A stretch of 64,000 nucleotides of DNA from an uncultured Lachnospiraceae bacterium (GTDB lineage: Bacteria > Bacillota > Clostridia > Lachnospirales > Lachnospiraceae). The notes under the pieces are model-generated. The model had not been told where the DNA came from. It was given only the letters and a program-made list of their open reading frames with translations, and made no database searches. Positions 1 to 7,417 of this stretch are shown in pieces. A program made the position numbers and the translations under genes. The stretch's first letter is position 1, and each line of letters starts with the position of its first letter. The stretch covers positions 89,529-153,528 of the forward strand of contig CAJTLX010000002.1 of NCBI GenBank assembly GCA_910577165.1, in the 5' to 3' direction.

Positions 1-570
1 GAGCTGATTCTCCAGTTTCCGGATCGCGTGGAGATGATTAAATGCAATCCGGGAAAAAATGGACTGGATTTTCAGCTGGTAAGTTATCTCGGCTATCTGT
101 TAAAAACTGCGTCAAAGTCCAACTATATCATTGTTTCCAACGATAGCGGCTTTGATGCAGTGGTAAAATTCTGGCAAGATCGCGGAATGTCGATCTCAAG
201 GATGAACGTTCACCGCATATTGCAGCCAAATTCCATACCGGATCCAAAGAAGTCCGTCGATGCCGCTGCGACAAAACCGAAAAGAGAGACTGCCGTGCCT
301 CCCGCCGAACCTCCCTGCTCCGATGGCGATATTGAGTTTGACTTTTCTAACCTGACGGTCTCCGAAAGAGAAGATCTTTTGCGCAAATATCTCCCGCAGG
401 AATTTTACGAGGATCAAAAATCCTTTGAGACCATCTCCGATATTATGTTTGGGCATGATACACAAAATCACCACCAGCTGCATCTCGCGTTCGTCAAGAA
501 TTTTGGCGATGAGAAGGGGACTCTGCTCTACAAAACCTTCCGCAAACATCTGTCAGAATTTCGCGCATAA
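1..570 (+). CDS. PIN-like domain protein, C-terminal part (5' end outside window)
   Basis: The reading frame is open from the first base, so the gene starts upstream; a GTG at 28 is not a convincing start because no ribosome site precedes it. The visible N-terminal part has a Rossmann-like nuclease pattern: a DFQLVSYLGYL helix followed by IIVSNDSGFDAVVKFW, which fits the PIN-like/NYN superfamily, with the Asp residues of NDSGFD as candidate metal ligands. A Pro/Ala/Glu-rich linker follows, then a helical C-terminal region of about 80 residues. Members of this superfamily are often RNases or tRNA- or mRNA-directed nucleases, but substrate and partner cannot be read here. It ends just before the convergent ABC-F gene. 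Confidence 0.6.
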   Translation, partial: ELILQFPDRVEMIKCNPGKNGLDFQLVSYLGYLLKTASKSNYIIVSNDSGFDAVVKFWQDRGMSISRMNVHRILQPNSIPDPKKSVDAAATKPKRETAVPPAEPPCSDGDIEFDFSNLTVSEREDLLRKYLPQEFYEDQKSFETISDIMFGHDTQNHHQLHLAFVKNFGDEKGTLLYKTFRKHLSEFRA

Positions 571-603
571 TTAAAGGGATACCGGAGAAAAATTCGCCGC
601 TTT

Positions 604-2097
604 TTATTTTATCCGCTGAATTTTTCCCCCCTTTACTTCCAAAATTTCCGTTGCGACTTTGCGGATAAATTCTCTGTCGTGGGATACAAAAATTAGGGTT
701 CCCTGATACTCGGAAAACATTGTTTCAATTGCCTCGATCGATAAAAGATCGAGATAGTTCGTCGGCTCGTCAAGGATAAGCAAGTTGACCTGCGAGACAA
801 AGAGTTTTGCAAACGCAAGCTTGATGCGCTCCCCGCCGGAAAGTACTCCGGCGGGCTTTTTCATATCGCTCTCAAAAAAGAGCAGACGAGCCAATACGAT
901 GCGAGCCACGGACTCCTTTTGTACACTCACTTCCATAATATTATCCAACACATTTTTTTTATAATCAATCGTGGAAAGATTTTGTTCAAACAGCCCAATG
1001 GAAGCCTTTGGCACTACAGAGATTGCCTCCGATGCAAGCTTTCCACAAATTAAATGTAGCAGCGTACTCTTCCCCGCACCGTTGTTCCCGACAATGGCAA
1101 CACGGCTGTGATTTTCAATCTGAAAGGACGCGTCGTCAAAGATCTTTATCCCGTTCTCATAGGAGAAGGAAAGATGTTCTCCTCTGATTACAATCTTATT
1201 TTCCGGCGGGTCAGTAAGGCGAAAATCCGGGCGGATTTTTGGGAGTTCCCTCGGTTTCTCCTTCACTTCCATCGACGAGATCCGCTGTTTTACATTTGCT
1301 GCGGATTTTTCCATTTTGCGTGCCTTTGCATCCTTTGGATGATGTGAGAGAAAATTGCGCAGCCCCGCCTCCCGCGGTGTCATATTGCGCGGTCGTTTTT
1401 CAATCTGTTTCGCGTGTTCCTTTTTTTCCTGATAAACTTTTTCAAGTCTGCGCTTCTCGGCGGTATAATTCTCATATTCCGTCCATTGCCTTGCGACAAG
1501 TGCCCGCTTCTGTTCCATATAATCATTATAATTTCCCTCATAGCTTATCAATTTGCCATTCTCAAGTTCAAGAATACGGGTACAGAGTGCGTTTAACAGT
1601 GTGCGGTCATGACTGATCAAAATCAGGGTATCCACAGCGTAAAGTTTGCGTGTTAAAGTTTCAATTCCCGCAGCATCCAGATTTGATGTCGGCTCATCCA
1701 AAAAAACAAGGGGATTGTCCGTTGAAAAAACCTGCGCTAACCTCAGTCTGGTTTCCTCCCCGCCGCTTAACGCCTCCGAATAAATCTTATTCTGGATATG
1801 CAGATCACTTAAAATTTTGCCGTTAAACTCCGGGGTAAAATCCTTTTTTCCTCTTTCCTGATCCATCTCTGCAAACTGATGAAAAAAACAAATATCACAG
1901 TTTGCTTTTACCGTGCCATAATCGGGTGCAAGTTCCCCCGAAAGAATTCGCAGCAAAGTGGTTTTTCCCGCTCCGTTAGTCCCAACTAACCCTATTTTTT
2001 CTCCCTCGTAAACATTCAGGCGATCGATACGAAAAAGTTCTCGATCGCCAAATTTCATTCTGATATTTTCCGCTTTAATATACTGTTTTTCTGACAT
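604..2097 (-). CDS. ABC-F family ATPase (possible ribosome-protection type)
   Basis: This cytoplasmic protein has two ABC nucleotide-binding domains and no membrane segment, the defining layout of ABC-F translation factors, which act in the ribosomal E site. Domain 1 has Walker A GTNGAGKTT at about residues 39-47, signature SGGEE at 111-115 and Walker B LVFLDEPTSNLD near 130. Domain 2 has GNNGAGKST near 337, SGGERIK and LLILDEPTNYLD. The linker between them (about 190-280) is long, basic and helical, as in antibiotic-resistance members such as Lsa or Vga, although housekeeping ABC-F proteins also have one. I chose the ATG at 2097 (497 aa) because GGAGGG lies 5 bases upstream; an open frame reaching 2175 lacks a ribosome site. 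A roughly 350-nt leader precedes it. Confidence 0.85.
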   Translation of the reverse strand: MSEKQYIKAENIRMKFGDRELFRIDRLNVYEGEKIGLVGTNGAGKTTLLRILSGELAPDYGTVKANCDICFFHQFAEMDQERGKKDFTPEFNGKILSDLHIQNKIYSEALSGGEETRLRLAQVFSTDNPLVFLDEPTSNLDAAGIETLTRKLYAVDTLILISHDRTLLNALCTRILELENGKLISYEGNYNDYMEQKRALVARQWTEYENYTAEKRRLEKVYQEKKEHAKQIEKRPRNMTPREAGLRNFLSHHPKDAKARKMEKSAANVKQRISSMEVKEKPRELPKIRPDFRLTDPPENKIVIRGEHLSFSYENGIKIFDDASFQIENHSRVAIVGNNGAGKSTLLHLICGKLASEAISVVPKASIGLFEQNLSTIDYKKNVLDNIMEVSVQKESVARIVLARLLFFESDMKKPAGVLSGGERIKLAFAKLFVSQVNLLILDEPTNYLDLLSIEAIETMFSEYQGTLIFVSHDREFIRKVATEILEVKGGKIQRIK

Positions 2098-2187
2098 AAA
2101 ATCCCTCCGTTCAGTCAAGCGGGCAAGATTTCCCGCACATAAAAAAGAGAGATTATCGTTCAAATATTTACACACCTAAACCAACGC

Positions 2188-2201
2188 CGGAGTCTTCTCC
2201 G
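2188..2201 (-). promoter_or_regulatory. Leader hairpin upstream of the ABC-F gene
   Basis: A perfect 5-bp stem CGGAG/CTCCG closes a 4-base loop. A second GCGGG/CCCGC stem sits at about 2118-2135, just upstream of the ribosome site. No run of U follows either one, so they look like leader structures rather than a terminator. Confidence 0.35.
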
Positions 2202-2364
2202 ACAAAGATAAATAAAATTACCGCTATGTTTTGATGGATTGGAATAGCGCGGAAAACGCGCACTTAAAGGCATGGTCGATCTTATCCGATAATCTCCAAA
2301 TTTCACAGAAACCACTAAAATAAGGCGCAGAAGTCCCTGTAAAGTTACATTCCCTGGGAAATTA

Positions 2365-2382
2365 TCAAATAATAATTATCAT
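2365..2382 (-). CDS. Candidate five-codon leader peptide (Met-Ile-Ile-Ile-Ile)
   Basis: Inside the ABC-F leader an ATG at 2382-2380 is followed by ATA-ATT-ATT-ATT-TGA. A ribosome site AAAGGTGG lies 7 bases upstream. ABC-F resistance genes of Firmicutes are often induced by ribosome stalling on a short upstream frame followed by hairpin rearrangement. Downstream leader hairpins exist: GCGCG/CGCGC near 2245-2262 and CGGAG/CTCCG at 2188-2201. I could not find a clear U-tract terminator, so attenuation is only a possibility. Confidence 0.3.
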   Translation of the reverse strand: MIIII

Positions 2383-2456
2383 TCTTCGACCACCTTTCAG
2401 AAATTTCGCGGAAGATGTTATAATTTCAGACTGTGATTTTCCGCCGCGATACTTTT

Positions 2457-2485
2457 ATCATAATGGATAGAAATAAAAATGTCAA
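2457..2485 (-). promoter_or_regulatory. Sigma-A promoter for the ABC-F gene
   Basis: On the minus strand TTGACA (2480-2485) and TATGAT (2457-2462) are separated by exactly 17 bases. Transcription would begin near 2450, leaving an unusually long leader of about 350 nt before the ABC-F start at 2097. Confidence 0.7.
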
Positions 2486-2495
2486 GGGGATTTTT

Positions 2496-2605
2496 CTATA
2501 TATTCAGTGATTAAAAATCACCGAGTATATAGACCCTCCGGGGGATGCGCACTCGCACGAAGATGTAGATGCCGCTTCAGCGGCCGTACTCGGCGCAGAT
2601 GGCGA
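2496..2605. repeat. Intergenic repeat family A, diverged copy A4
   Basis: This stretch has the same order of parts as the other family A copies. First come nested arms CTATATA/TATATAG and GTGAT/ATCAC. The shared core CCCTCCGGGGGATGCGCA (2534-2551) follows, identical to the copy near 16.88 kb. Then come an internal hairpin GCCGCT/AGCGGC, GGCGCAG, and a closing stem GGCGAT/ATCGCC. The stem sequences differ from the other copies while the order is kept. It lies between the ABC-F promoter and the stop of the next minus-strand gene. Confidence 0.5.
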
Positions 2606-2608
2606 TAA

Positions 2609-3073
2609 TTAATCGCCATTTATATAATTCCCCCGCTTTACCTTCCGCACGATCTCAAGCGGCAGACTTTTTAACTGCTCAAATGCCTGTTTGGTCGCAG
2701 TTTCTATCTGGCTGATCTCTTCTTTGGTAAACTTTTTTTGTTCAAATACTTCCAACAGTGCCGCCCGATAATCTCTTTTATGCTTTTTGTTCAGACTATT
2801 CCAGTTGACCTCACAAAACCTGGCGATTATATCGTCTTTTACGGAAAGCTTTTTTTGCAGAATCAGAACGCTTAATACTGGATAGCCAGCATATCCCTGC
2901 CAGAGTGTCGCGTTGTCCGTGGAAGAATAGGTATTGTCCTGCCATTCTACTTTGTATGTTTTTGTTTTGTCCGAGGAAGTCACGATCGCACTGCTTCCCT
3001 CCACTGTTACACGCTTGTCCGCAAGAGCGGAATATGCCTCATAAAATTTTTCAATTGGCGGTAATTTTTGCAT
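2609..3073 (-). CDS. Hypothetical protein, 154 aa
   Basis: I do not recognise this family. It is a soluble protein with no signal peptide or membrane segment. The first half (about residues 15-60) looks beta-rich, with VTVEGSSAIVTSSDKTKTYKVEW. The second half is helical and charged, ending in EIVRKVKRGNYINGD. GGAG lies 6 bases before the ATG, which supports this start. Its stop is followed closely by repeat A4, and the next gene upstream on the same strand (start 3400) is 30 bp away, so the two could be co-transcribed. Nothing in the neighbourhood gives a function. Confidence 0.65.
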   Translation of the reverse strand: MQKLPPIEKFYEAYSALADKRVTVEGSSAIVTSSDKTKTYKVEWQDNTYSSTDNATLWQGYAGYPVLSVLILQKKLSVKDDIIARFCEVNWNSLNKKHKRDYRAALLEVFEQKKFTKEEISQIETATKQAFEQLKSLPLEIVRKVKRGNYINGD

Positions 3074-3103
3074 AATAAGCTCCTTTCTTTTGCTGCAATA
3101 AAA

Positions 3104-3400
3104 TCACAAGCAGCACATTATATTCATATATTTGAAAAATCTTTTTGGATTTGAGATAAGGAAATCATGTTGTTTTCCATTTTTTAACACAATCGTAACC
3201 GCAGGATATACCCCTCCCATATGAGCAATAGGATTAAAAGAGAAATTTTCTATTTCTTCATATGGGAACATAACTTTCGCATATCTTGCGGGAACGGTCA
3301 TTATCTTATGGGCAGTAAAGTAAAATCCATCATCTTTCAATGTGATAATTCCACCATGCGCTCCTTCCGCGTATACCGCCGCAATAAAATGTTTTTTCAT
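3104..3400 (-). CDS. Small hypothetical protein with PH-like strand pattern
   Basis: This is a roughly 98-residue protein of alternating beta strands ending in a short helix. It includes GIITLKDDGFYFTAHK and a FPYEEIENFSF segment, resembling small bacterial PH-like proteins in which a hydrophobic strand follows a YEEI turn; the fold is a guess. I chose the ATG at 3400 because GGGAGGAA precedes it. The longer frame would have to start at a TTG that overlaps this ribosome site. No membrane segment is present. It lies 30 bp upstream of the 154-aa gene on the same strand. Confidence 0.55.
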   Translation of the reverse strand: MKKHFIAAVYAEGAHGGIITLKDDGFYFTAHKIMTVPARYAKVMFPYEEIENFSFNPIAHMGGVYPAVTIVLKNGKQHDFLISNPKRFFKYMNIMCCL

Positions 3401-3541
3401 CTTCCCACTTTCCTCCCTCAAATATTTTCAAATACACTCTGATAAAGATTAACTCCATATAAAAATTTTACCATATTTCTCTTAAATTTACAAGAACATT
3501 TTTTATTAAAACAATAATTTTGCGATATTATAATAATTTTC

Positions 3542-3570
3542 TGGAAAACCGCAATCTAATATGCTATACT
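3542..3570 (+). promoter_or_regulatory. Candidate promoter of the GH51 gene
   Basis: TATACT at 3565-3570 is preceded, 17 bases upstream, by TGGAAA (four of six matches to TTGACA). The ribosome site AAAGGAGG follows just before the ATG at 3608. Confidence 0.4.
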
Positions 3571-3607
3571 AAGGATAATCAATCCAAATTTTAAAGGAGG
3601 CTATCCC

Positions 3608-5638
3608 ATGGAACTTAAAATCAGTGCGGCTCGCCGCGCCACAATTCAGCCCGATATGATTGGGCTCTTCTTTGAAGATATCAATTACGCGGCGGATGGC
3701 GGGCTGTACGCAGAAATGATCGAAAATCGATCTTTCGAGTTTGTCCGGGCGAGCGGCGATGCGAAAGATTACTATTTTGAATATGACGGGCTTTACGGCT
3801 GGGGTGCTTACCCGAAGGATGCCCCCATCTGCCTGCGCACCGTGCAGGGCAGTCCGCTCTCCGAGGAAAACCCTCACTATCTGCGCGTTACAACACAACA
3901 GCCAAAAACTGGATTTTGCAATCAGGGCTATGGCGGTATTGCCTTAAAACAGGGGATGGACTACCATATCACTTTCTTTGCGCGCTGTGTTTCCTACCAG
4001 AGCAATTTTCGCGTAGAGATCGTAAAGGATGGAAAATGCTATGCCTTCGATGAGGTTTCCTGCGAGGCTTACAGCGAGGAAACTTACAATTATTTTCGCA
4101 GATATCACTTAAATCTGCACGCCGATGAAAACATTACGGGAGCGACCTTTGTTTTGCTTTTAACCGGGGAGGGAACGGTCGAATTTGATTTTATTTCAAT
4201 GTTCCCGAAAGACGCTGTGGCAGGAATTTTTCGAAAGGACTTATTTGATGCTTTAAAAGCGTTAAAACCTGGATTTTTACGCTTTCCGGGCGGCTGTATT
4301 GTCGAGGGAAATACACTTTCCAACCGCTACCGCTACAAGGATTCCCTGACTGAGCCATGGAACCGAAAAAATAACTGGAACCGCTGGGCAGTGCATGAAA
4401 ATTGCAGGGAAAATAATTTCTGCGGAAAATATTCCCACTATAATCAGACGCTTGGACTTGGATACTATGAATATTTCCTGCTCTGCGAACTAATTGGCGC
4501 GAAGCCCCTGCCGGTGATGAATGTGGGTTTTGCCTGTCAGTACCAGTCCACGGAGCAAATCGCAATCACCAGCCCGGAATTTGCAATGTTTGTTCAGGAT
4601 ACGCTTGATCTAATTGAGTTTGCCAATGGCGACACCAACACAATCTGGGGGGCAATGCGCGAGGAAATGGGGCATCCGGAACCATTTGGACTTACACTTT
4701 TAGGGATCGGCAACGAACAGTGGGAGACTGAACAGGCGGATTTTTTTGAGCGTTATATGGCGTTTGAACAGGCCATCCACGATCATTATCCTTACATCCG
4801 CCTAATTGGTTCCGCGGGACCGGATATCACCTCGGCGCGCTATACGGCCGCCTGGGATTTCTACCGTGAGCATGCGGATAAAAAAGATTTCGTGTACGCC
4901 GTGGACGAACATTATTATGTCAAGCCGGAATGGCTGTATAATCATGTGGATTTCTACGATAATTACCCGCGCGATGTTAAGGTATTTTCCGGCGAGTATG
5001 CCGCGCATCCAAAAAGTGGGATGAACCGTCCGGATGCAAATACTTTGGAGGGCGCGCTCAGCGAGGCGGCTTTCCTAACAAATCTTGAGCGCAATGCGGA
5101 TGTGGTGGTGATGGCTTCCTACGCGCCGCTTTTTGCAAGACTTGACTATGCGCAATGGTCGCCGGATATGATCTGGTTTGATGAAACAAATATTTATCCG
5201 ACGGCAAGTTATTATGTTCAGCAACTCTATTCCTGCAATATGGGAAATGTCACCCTTGATACCTTCGGACAGGAGAAGGAGGCGGCAAAAGAGGGACTGT
5301 ATTATTCGGTCAGCTACGGGGAAAAAGAAGCGGAAGTTATCTTAAAGATTGTGAATGCAAATGAGGAGGCACGCACGGTTTTCTTACAAGTGGAAGAGGG
5401 ACTTATCCCGCACGGAAATGGAAATTACCGGGCAAAGACACTTGCGGCGGCAAAGGCGAATGGGGAAATGGCAGCAGAGAAAACGGAGATGGCAGAACAA
5501 ACGGAGGATGTGGAAAATTCTGGAAATATCATATCTGCACGCTTACTTCCGGAGGCGGTGTCCGTGACCGAATCGGAAGGCGTACTGGAAGATGGAATTA
5601 TACTGCCGGGAAAATCATTTACAATACTAAGGTTTTAA
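3608..5638 (+). CDS. Alpha-L-arabinofuranosidase, glycoside hydrolase family 51
   Basis: The enzyme releases terminal alpha-L-arabinofuranose from arabino-oligosaccharides by a retaining mechanism. There is no signal peptide, so it acts in the cytoplasm on imported oligosaccharides. Hallmarks are the N-terminal FFEDINYAADGGLYAEMIEN, the RFPGGC motif (about residue 223), the acid/base Glu in GIGNEQW (Glu370) and the nucleophile in VFSGEY (Glu463). The TIM barrel is flanked by beta domains. At 676 aa it is longer than the roughly 500-aa GH51 core, partly because of a Glu/Ala-rich insert near residues 610-645. AAAGGAGG precedes the ATG. It appears to be a single-gene unit. The arabinose-related locus at 50-58 kb could supply substrate, which is an inference. 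Confidence 0.92.
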   Translation: MELKISAARRATIQPDMIGLFFEDINYAADGGLYAEMIENRSFEFVRASGDAKDYYFEYDGLYGWGAYPKDAPICLRTVQGSPLSEENPHYLRVTTQQPKTGFCNQGYGGIALKQGMDYHITFFARCVSYQSNFRVEIVKDGKCYAFDEVSCEAYSEETYNYFRRYHLNLHADENITGATFVLLLTGEGTVEFDFISMFPKDAVAGIFRKDLFDALKALKPGFLRFPGGCIVEGNTLSNRYRYKDSLTEPWNRKNNWNRWAVHENCRENNFCGKYSHYNQTLGLGYYEYFLLCELIGAKPLPVMNVGFACQYQSTEQIAITSPEFAMFVQDTLDLIEFANGDTNTIWGAMREEMGHPEPFGLTLLGIGNEQWETEQADFFERYMAFEQAIHDHYPYIRLIGSAGPDITSARYTAAWDFYREHADKKDFVYAVDEHYYVKPEWLYNHVDFYDNYPRDVKVFSGEYAAHPKSGMNRPDANTLEGALSEAAFLTNLERNADVVVMASYAPLFARLDYAQWSPDMIWFDETNIYPTASYYVQQLYSCNMGNVTLDTFGQEKEAAKEGLYYSVSYGEKEAEVILKIVNANEEARTVFLQVEEGLIPHGNGNYRAKTLAAAKANGEMAAEKTEMAEQTEDVENSGNIISARLLPEAVSVTESEGVLEDGIILPGKSFTILRF

Positions 5639-5802
5639 GCCAAAAGCAACCAAGCCTGTTCATTAATAATATTTACTTTAGCTTTAATTAAGAAAATAGA
5701 ACGTGTTACAAAACATAGCAATCCAAACAATATACAATCTAATTTGCCATTTCATAATTATAAAGATAAAATTGCTTGTAATTTTGTAGCACTTTCTTTT
5801 TT

Positions 5803-5816
5803 CGAACATTTGTTCT
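5803..5816 (+). promoter_or_regulatory. LexA-like (SOS) operator
   Basis: CGAACATTTGTTCT closely resembles the Gram-positive LexA/DinR box (CGAAC-N4-GTTCG type), with both half-sites well kept. It ends 8 bases before the -35 element of the Panacea/membrane-protein operon. The placement suggests DNA-damage control of this operon. Confidence 0.45.
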
Positions 5817-5824
5817 TATTTTCC

Positions 5825-5853
5825 TTGACAACTTATATAAGCTATGTTAATAT
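5825..5853 (+). promoter_or_regulatory. Promoter of the Panacea/membrane-protein operon
   Basis: TTGACA (5825-5830) and TAATAT (5848-5853) are separated by 17 bases. GAGGAGGG follows before the ATG at 5897. Confidence 0.65.
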
Positions 5854-5896
5854 TATAATAAAAGAATGAATTTTATATCAAGTGAGGAGGGATAGC

Positions 5897-6322
5897 ATGT
5901 ATGATGCGTTGGATGTAGCAAAATATATTATAACATATTGTAAGAAAAATCAGAAACCAATCAGTAACTTAAAATTACAGAAACTTTTATACTTCGTTCA
6001 GGCACAGTTCCTGGTCGGGGAAAATCATGCATGTTTTTATAACAGGATAGAAGCTTGGGACTTAGGTCCTGTTGTCCCGGATGTTTATCACCACTTTAAA
6101 ATGTATGGAAGTAACCCGATTATTCTCTGGAAAGAGGGAAATTTTGGTGTATCTGCACATGACAGAGAAATAATAAATATCATTGTCAATGACTGCAATG
6201 AATATACTGCATCCCAATTAGTAGAATTAACACATCAACAAACTCCGTGGATTCAAGCTAAAGAAAAGGGATATAACGAACAAATTACTAATGATTCCAT
6301 AAAAGAGTTCTTTGATTTATGA
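5897..6322 (+). CDS. Panacea-domain (SocA/DUF4065-like) protein, probable antitoxin
   Basis: The 141-aa protein matches the Panacea fold: MYDALDVAKYIITYC at the start, then ISNLKLQKLLYFVQAQ, then AWDLGPVVPDVYHHFKMYG. Panacea proteins are known as antitoxins that neutralise many unrelated toxins encoded next to them, and related SocA is a proteolytic adaptor antitoxin. The ATG at 5897 is chosen because GAGGAGGG lies upstream; an in-frame GTG at 5882 is part of that ribosome-site region. The stop overlaps the next gene in an ATGA arrangement, typical of translational coupling. The pair is visibly more AT-rich than its neighbours, which hints at horizontal acquisition, and a LexA-like box lies upstream. 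Confidence 0.8.
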   Translation: MYDALDVAKYIITYCKKNQKPISNLKLQKLLYFVQAQFLVGENHACFYNRIEAWDLGPVVPDVYHHFKMYGSNPIILWKEGNFGVSAHDREIINIIVNDCNEYTASQLVELTHQQTPWIQAKEKGYNEQITNDSIKEFFDL

Positions 6323-7311
6323 GGTATCCTGTGATGAGAAAAACAAAAAATAAACCTTCCAAAATAGATATTAACAAAATCGTACCGAAAACGCAAGCTG
6401 ACAATAAAAATCAATCTTATAAAAGTGAAGTTAATAAAAGCCAAAAGGACATTTTAAGCGAGATGGTCAATCAACTTCATAAAATTTGTCAAATGTTAAA
6501 CAGTAGTGACTGCGAAATTCCGGAAGTTTATAAGCTTTTAAAAACTTATGATGAAACATATCACCGAGTTTTATATTCTGCGGTAAGCGATTATATTTTC
6601 GATGCTAAAAGTAATACAAGTCTTAAAAAAGACGAAGATAAAGATATCCTCTTAGAATATCAAGTAAGTGATTTGGTTATATATGCAGCCAGCCAAAATG
6701 ATCTAAAAATGAAACAGATCACTATAAAATTATACGATCATATTACCCTTGCTATAAGACAATACACATCCCTGAAACAAAGTGAAGAGGAATATCGCGA
6801 AAAATTCAAACGGAATATAGAGCCGGTAAAAAACGACTTGATACGAGAATCAACTTCTCAATTATTAACCTTGGTTGGTATGTTTACTGCTCTTGCGTTT
6901 TTGATTTTCGGCGGCATCAGTTCTCTGGACAATTTATTTTCCGAAATGAATAATTTATCGATACTTAAATTAGTGACATTAGGATGTGTTTGGGGAATCT
7001 GCATTCTCAATTTAATATTTGTTTTTTTGATTTGCGTAAGTAAGATGACTCATTTACCTTTTGGATTTTCCGACAAACCAGAGGTAAGCATAAGAGAAAA
7101 ATATGCAGTTGTTTGGCTTAGTAATCTTATCTTATTAACATTACTTATGTTTAGTTTGGGTTTTATGTATATAGACAAATATAGACTTATTAAATGGTTT
7201 GTTCAATGGACAGAATTAAATCCGATTTTATTCTTCGTTGCTTTTGTTCTTATATTAATCATGCTGTTTGGTGCAGGATTATATTTTATTTTTCACAGGA
7301 AGAAAGATTAA
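6319..7311 (+). CDS. Four-helix membrane protein coupled to the Panacea gene (candidate toxin/effector)
   Basis: I do not recognise a named family. The first 170 residues are soluble, Lys/Asn-rich and helical. Four membrane helices follow at roughly 178-200, 215-237, 262-284 and 302-325, with a short basic tail ending FIFHRKKD. The start is uncertain: the ATG at 6319 overlaps the Panacea stop, whereas the ATG at 6334 has GAGG 9 bases upstream. Since Panacea antitoxins are usually paired with a directly adjacent toxin, this protein is the natural partner, and a membrane-acting toxin or an abortive-infection effector is possible. No nuclease or ADP-ribosyl motif is visible. The gene is AT-rich. 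Confidence 0.7.
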   Translation: MRYPVMRKTKNKPSKIDINKIVPKTQADNKNQSYKSEVNKSQKDILSEMVNQLHKICQMLNSSDCEIPEVYKLLKTYDETYHRVLYSAVSDYIFDAKSNTSLKKDEDKDILLEYQVSDLVIYAASQNDLKMKQITIKLYDHITLAIRQYTSLKQSEEEYREKFKRNIEPVKNDLIRESTSQLLTLVGMFTALAFLIFGGISSLDNLFSEMNNLSILKLVTLGCVWGICILNLIFVFLICVSKMTHLPFGFSDKPEVSIREKYAVVWLSNLILLTLLMFSLGFMYIDKYRLIKWFVQWTELNPILFFVAFVLILIMLFGAGLYFIFHRKKD

Positions 7312-7320
7312 ATTAGGAAA

Positions 7321-7372
7321 GAGGACAGCAGACTTTCTCACAAACAGGTCCGCTGTCCCCTTTAATTCTTAA
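7321..7372. terminator. Terminator between the membrane-protein gene and GH94
   Basis: Arms GGACAGC (7323-7329) with GAC, and GTC with GCTGTCC (7352-7358), form a stem around a 14-base loop, followed by TTTAATTCTTAATTTTC. It lies between converging genes and could serve both. Confidence 0.55.
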
Positions 7373-7417
7373 TTTTCTAGTTCATTACAAATTTTTAATC
7401 TTACAATACCTTATTTC

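Noticed and set aside
1239..1616. Open frame antisense to the ABC-F gene
   Set aside because: Complement of conserved ABC-F coding sequence, with no ribosome site.
2098..2175. 26-residue N-terminal extension or leader fused to the ABC-F protein
   Set aside because: No ribosome site at 2175. The in-frame stretch has no stop before the true start, so it cannot be a separate leader peptide.
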